DNA of 11,509 nucleotides from Clostridiales bacterium. GTDB lineage: Bacteria; Bacillota; Clostridia; Christensenellales; Aristaeellaceae. This document shows positions 8,771 to 11,509 of the stretch, in pieces (the first letter of the stretch is position 1; every line of letters starts with the position of its first letter). The stretch spans positions 1 to 11,509 of the forward strand of contig JAAZAQ010000250.1 of assembly GCA_012514225.1 (NCBI GenBank). The letters run 5' to 3'. A program made the position numbers and the translations under genes. The notes under the pieces are model-generated. The model saw only the letters and a program-made list of their open reading frames with translations, searched no databases and was not told where the DNA came from.

Positions 8771-8799
8771 AGCATAGCCCATGCCGTGAACAGCGTCAA
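8771..8799 (-). promoter_or_regulatory. SigA-type promoter for XRE-yitT-dnaX operon
   Basis: On the minus strand TTGACG (8799-8794) and TATGCT (8776-8771) are separated by exactly 17 nt. Transcription would begin near 8764, leaving a short leader that contains the GGGAGGG ribosome site before the ATG at 8746. This placement also argues against the upstream ATG at 8782. Confidence 0.65.
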
Positions 8800-8815
8800 T
8801 CGCCGCATCGTCGGG

Positions 8816-8842
8816 TTAGCACTCAGGAGATGAGAGTGCTAA
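8816..8842. promoter_or_regulatory. Perfect CIRCE operator (HrcA binding site)
   Basis: TTAGCACTC (8816-8824), nine intervening bases and GAGTGCTAA (8834-8842) match the CIRCE consensus exactly. CIRCE is bound by the HrcA repressor, which is released on heat stress or chaperone shortage. Here it ends 7 nt before the htpG -35 box and begins 16 nt from the -35 box of the divergent operon. Confidence 0.95.
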
Positions 8843-8849
8843 AAATCGC

Positions 8850-8878
8850 TTGCCTGCCGCCCGTATGCGTGATACAAT
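8850..8878 (+). promoter_or_regulatory. SigA-type promoter for htpG
   Basis: TTGCCT (8850-8855) and TACAAT (8873-8878) are separated by exactly 17 nt. The start of transcription would fall near 8885, just ahead of the GGAGG ribosome site at 8897-8901. CIRCE lies immediately upstream, so HrcA would sit next to RNA polymerase at the -35 region. Confidence 0.8.
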
Positions 8879-8911
8879 GGCCCTGCAACAACATTCGGAG
8901 GTTTTGACACC

Positions 8912-10909
8912 ATGGCCAGCAAGCAAGCCGCTGCCAGGACGGGCAGCATTTCCATCGACGCGCAGAACATCATGCCGGTCATCAAGCGATGGCTGTATTC
9001 GGATAAGGACATCTTCCTGCGCGAAATCGTGTCCAACGGCGTGGACGCGGTCACCAAGCTGAAAATGCTGGGAAAGGGCGGGGACGAGGAGCTGAAGGTG
9101 GTCGTCACCCTGGACCGGAAGAAGGGTGAAATCCGCGTCTGGGACAACGGCGTGGGCATGACGGCGGAGGAGATGGACCGGTATATCAACCAGGTCGCTT
9201 TCTCCAGCGCGGAGGAGTTCCTCAAGAACTACACCGGGGAGGACGCGTCCGGAATTATCGGCCATTTCGGCCTGGGTTTTTACTCCGCCTTCATGGCCGC
9301 CGACAAGGTCAGCGTGGATTCCCTGTCCTGGGAGGACGGCGCGAAGCCCGTGCACTGGACCAGCGACGACGGCATCTCCTACGAGATGAAGGACGGGAAG
9401 CGCAAGGAGCGCGGGACCACCGTGACCATGCACCTGAGCGAGGAGGAAAAGGGTTTCCTCGACGGCCATACCGCGCGCGAGGTGCTGGAAAAATACTGCG
9501 GATACATGTCCGTGCCCGTGTACCTGGAAGACCCGGAGGACATCAAAAAGCGCCGGGAGGACGCGAAGAAGCGGAAGCAGGAACGCGAGGAAGCCGATAA
9601 AAAGCGGAAGGCGGAGCAGGGCGGCGAAGACAGCGCGCCGGAGACGCCGGCGCCTTTTGGGGAGGAGGAGGAGCCGGGCCCCGTCCTGGTCAACGACACC
9701 CACCCCCTCTGGCTCAAGGCGCCCAAGGACTGCACGGACGAGGAATACCGGGAGACCTACCGCAAGCTCTTCCGCACCTGGGAAGACCCCCTGTTCTGGA
9801 TTCACTTGAATGTGGATTACCCCTTCAACCTGAAGGGCATCCTCTATTTCCCGCGCATCAAGCGCGACTTCTCGGGGCAGGACGGGGAAATCAAGCTGTT
9901 TAACCGGCAGGTCTTCGTCGCCGACAACATCAAGGAGGTCATCCCCGAGTTCCTGATGGTGCTCAAAGGCGTCATCGACTGCCCGGACCTGCCGCTGAAC
10001 GTCTCCCGGTCCTTCCTGCAAAACGACGGATACGTGCGCAAGCTCTCCCAGCACATCGTCAAGAAGGTGGCCGACAAGCTCAACAGCCTCTTTGAAAATG
10101 ACCGGGAAACCTACCAGAAATACTGGGACGACATCCATCCCTTCATCAAGTTCGGATGCATCCAGGACAAGAAGTTCTATGACGCCGTCAAGGGGTCGCT
10201 GCTGCTGAAAACCACCCGCGGCGACTACCTGACGCTGGACGAGTACAAGGCGCGCAACGGCGGGAAGGCGGAGAAGAAGGCGTATTACACCACGGACGCC
10301 GCCCGCCAGGCGGCCAGCGTCGCCCCCTTTGAGAAGAGGGACATCGACGTGGCGGTGATGGATACGCTCATCGACGTGAACTTCATGTCCTTCCTGGAGT
10401 ATTCCGGCGGCGCGGAGCTGGACTTCCTGCGCGTGGACGCCGACGTGAAGGGGTTGAAGGAGGACAGCGAGGAAGGCGGCGGCATCGACCGGGAAAAGCT
10501 GGAGAAGCGCGCCCGGGACGTACTGGGCATGCCTGACCTGAGCGTTCAGGTGGAGGCGCTCAGCGACCGGGAGACCCCCGGGATGCTGACGGAAGACGAG
10601 CAGCTGAGACGATATAAGGAAATGAGCCGGATATACGGTGACAAGCACCCCTTCCCGGAGCGCTACACCCTGGTGCTCAACCGCCTGAACCCCTCGGTCG
10701 CCGCCATCGCCTCCATGCAGGAGGACGAGCGGCAGGCGCTGCTGATTGCCCAGGTATTCGACCTGGCGCGCCTGTCCTCCCGGCCGCTGGAAGGGGACGA
10801 GCTCAAAGCCTTCATGAAGCGCAGCAACGCCCTCATTGACCTGCTCGCCCGTCCGGACGATAATGGGGCAAAGGAGGGCGGTAAAAATGAAGAAGGTAGC
10901 GCTGGGTAA
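8912..10909 (+). CDS. htpG: Molecular chaperone HtpG (Hsp90 family)
   Basis: This is an ATP-dependent cytoplasmic chaperone dimer. The 665-residue protein carries the GHKL ATPase motifs: FLREIVSNGVDA (35-46, with Glu38 as likely catalytic base and Asn42), DNGVGM (78-83) and GHFGLGFYSAFM (117-128). The middle domain starts near NDTHPLWLK (261-269) and includes the conserved LNVSRSFLQ (362-370), with Arg366 as the ATP-contacting Arg. The C-terminal dimerisation part runs from about 520 to the end, and there is no eukaryotic MEEVD tail. Between the N-terminal and middle domains is a long charged linker (about 208-258), basic in its first half and acidic in its second, which is absent from E. coli HtpG. 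The start has GGAGG 10 nt upstream. Perfect CIRCE and a promoter lie upstream, so HrcA heat-shock control is expected. The end overlaps the next gene by 23 nt. Confidence 0.97.
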   Translation: MASKQAAARTGSISIDAQNIMPVIKRWLYSDKDIFLREIVSNGVDAVTKLKMLGKGGDEELKVVVTLDRKKGEIRVWDNGVGMTAEEMDRYINQVAFSSAEEFLKNYTGEDASGIIGHFGLGFYSAFMAADKVSVDSLSWEDGAKPVHWTSDDGISYEMKDGKRKERGTTVTMHLSEEEKGFLDGHTAREVLEKYCGYMSVPVYLEDPEDIKKRREDAKKRKQEREEADKKRKAEQGGEDSAPETPAPFGEEEEPGPVLVNDTHPLWLKAPKDCTDEEYRETYRKLFRTWEDPLFWIHLNVDYPFNLKGILYFPRIKRDFSGQDGEIKLFNRQVFVADNIKEVIPEFLMVLKGVIDCPDLPLNVSRSFLQNDGYVRKLSQHIVKKVADKLNSLFENDRETYQKYWDDIHPFIKFGCIQDKKFYDAVKGSLLLKTTRGDYLTLDEYKARNGGKAEKKAYYTTDAARQAASVAPFEKRDIDVAVMDTLIDVNFMSFLEYSGGAELDFLRVDADVKGLKEDSEEGGGIDREKLEKRARDVLGMPDLSVQVEALSDRETPGMLTEDEQLRRYKEMSRIYGDKHPFPERYTLVLNRLNPSVAAIASMQEDERQALLIAQVFDLARLSSRPLEGDELKAFMKRSNALIDLLARPDDNGAKEGGKNEEGSAG

Positions 10910-11509
10910 AACCGGTTTCCTGGTTTCTCCCGTCATTTACGCCGGCATCGTCAGCATGGACGTGCCGCAGGCCGACTCGGACCGGTACGTGGCCGCCTCG
11001 GTGGACGCCGGGGTCAACTACTTCGACGTCGCGCCCAGCTACGGCAACGCGGAGGTCACCCTGGGCCCCTCCCTGGAACCTTACCGGAAGGACGTGCTCC
11101 TGGCCTGCAAGACCACCTGCCGCGGGAAGAAGGAAGCGGAGAAGGAGCTGCGCGCCTCCCTCAACAACCTTCGGACCGACTGGTTCGACCTCTACCAGTT
11201 GCACGCCATGCGCACCCCGCAGGACGTGCGGGAAGCCTTCGCGCCTGACGGGACGATGGAGCTGCTGCTCAGGCTCAAGCGGGACGGCGTCATCCGGAAG
11301 CTTGGCATCAGCGCGCACAGCGAGCGGGCTGCCCTGGAGTGCCTTCAGCTGTATCCCTTCGACTCCGTGATGTTCCCGGTAAACTGGATGCTCAACTTCG
11401 GCCAGGGCATCGGGGACGAGCTGACGAAAGCGAAGGCCGCGGAAGGCTTTGGCCTGCTGGCCATCAAGTCCATCGTCGAGCGCGCCTGGAAGGACGAGGC
11501 GGAGCGGGA
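10887..11509 (+). CDS. Aldo/keto reductase (3' end outside window)
   Basis: This is an NAD(P)H-dependent oxidoreductase of the aldo/keto reductase superfamily, a TIM barrel that reduces carbonyl groups. About 207 residues are visible before the window ends. It begins MKKVALGKTGFLVSPV, the usual family opening. The catalytic tetrad is intact: Asp47 and Tyr52 in YFDVAPSYGNAE, Lys75 in LLACKTT and His106 in LYQLHA. Later family landmarks are GVIRKLGISAHS and the FPVNWML region. The start overlaps the htpG end by 23 nt in another frame and has its own strong AAGGAGGG site 8 nt before the ATG. It is therefore probably expressed from the htpG promoter and shares heat-shock control. The usual GxGT-type residues after the opening are replaced by YAGIVSM. 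Substrate cannot be told from the fragment, and the C-terminus is unseen. Confidence 0.93.
   Translation, partial: MKKVALGKTGFLVSPVIYAGIVSMDVPQADSDRYVAASVDAGVNYFDVAPSYGNAEVTLGPSLEPYRKDVLLACKTTCRGKKEAEKELRASLNNLRTDWFDLYQLHAMRTPQDVREAFAPDGTMELLLRLKRDGVIRKLGISAHSERAALECLQLYPFDSVMFPVNWMLNFGQGIGDELTKAKAAEGFGLLAIKSIVERAWKDEAER

Noticed and set aside
8816..10936. A 706-codon open frame on the minus strand opposite htpG
   Set aside because: It mirrors htpG codons in high-GC DNA, has no family resemblance, runs across CIRCE and the htpG promoter, and htpG is certain.

Overview
The window looks like chromosomal DNA from a high-GC member of the Bacillota, probably a Clostridia-type gut anaerobe. This is an inference. 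It rests on strong G/C-ending codon use, AGGAGG-type ribosome binding sites, a perfect HrcA/CIRCE operator, GerMN-domain proteins, a DUF6062-type protein, a YitT-family protein, and an HtpG with the 'NDTHPLWLK' middle-domain entry that I associate with that group. There are nine protein-coding genes, two of them cut by the window edges. I saw no tRNA, rRNA, CRISPR array, transposase or phage gene.

Layout. (1) 1-455, plus strand: the C-terminal catalytic part of a sensor histidine kinase. (2) 456-791: a convergent intergenic region with a composite palindromic unit at 473-700. It has two near-identical 22-nt hairpins, a perfect 28-nt palindrome and T-tracts, and probably terminates transcription from both sides. 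(3) 5173 down to 792, minus strand: a compact four-gene operon. In transcription order it encodes a three-TM membrane protein with an NTF2-like domain and a Cys/His C-terminal motif, a DUF6062-type Cys-rich protein, a secreted GerMN protein, and a lipoprotein with three GerMN-like repeats. Its genes abut or overlap, and a good extended -10 promoter lies upstream at 5218-5248. (4) 8746 down to 5390, minus strand: a second operon of an XRE-type regulator with a degenerate S24/LexA-like domain, a YitT-family membrane protein, and DnaX, the clamp-loader tau/gamma subunit. It ends at a likely terminator at 5262-5295. (5) 8747-8911: a divergent control region with a SigA-type promoter on each strand and a perfect CIRCE operator between them. 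(6) 8912 to the end, plus strand: htpG (Hsp90), then an aldo/keto reductase that overlaps it and runs off the window.

How the genes fit together. HtpG and probably the aldo/keto reductase form a heat-shock transcription unit under HrcA control. Because CIRCE sits in the shared divergent region, it could also affect the XRE-yitT-dnaX operon. The four-gene operon encodes mostly envelope or exported proteins. It is the part of the window with the least described function and is the best candidate for an uncharacterised system.
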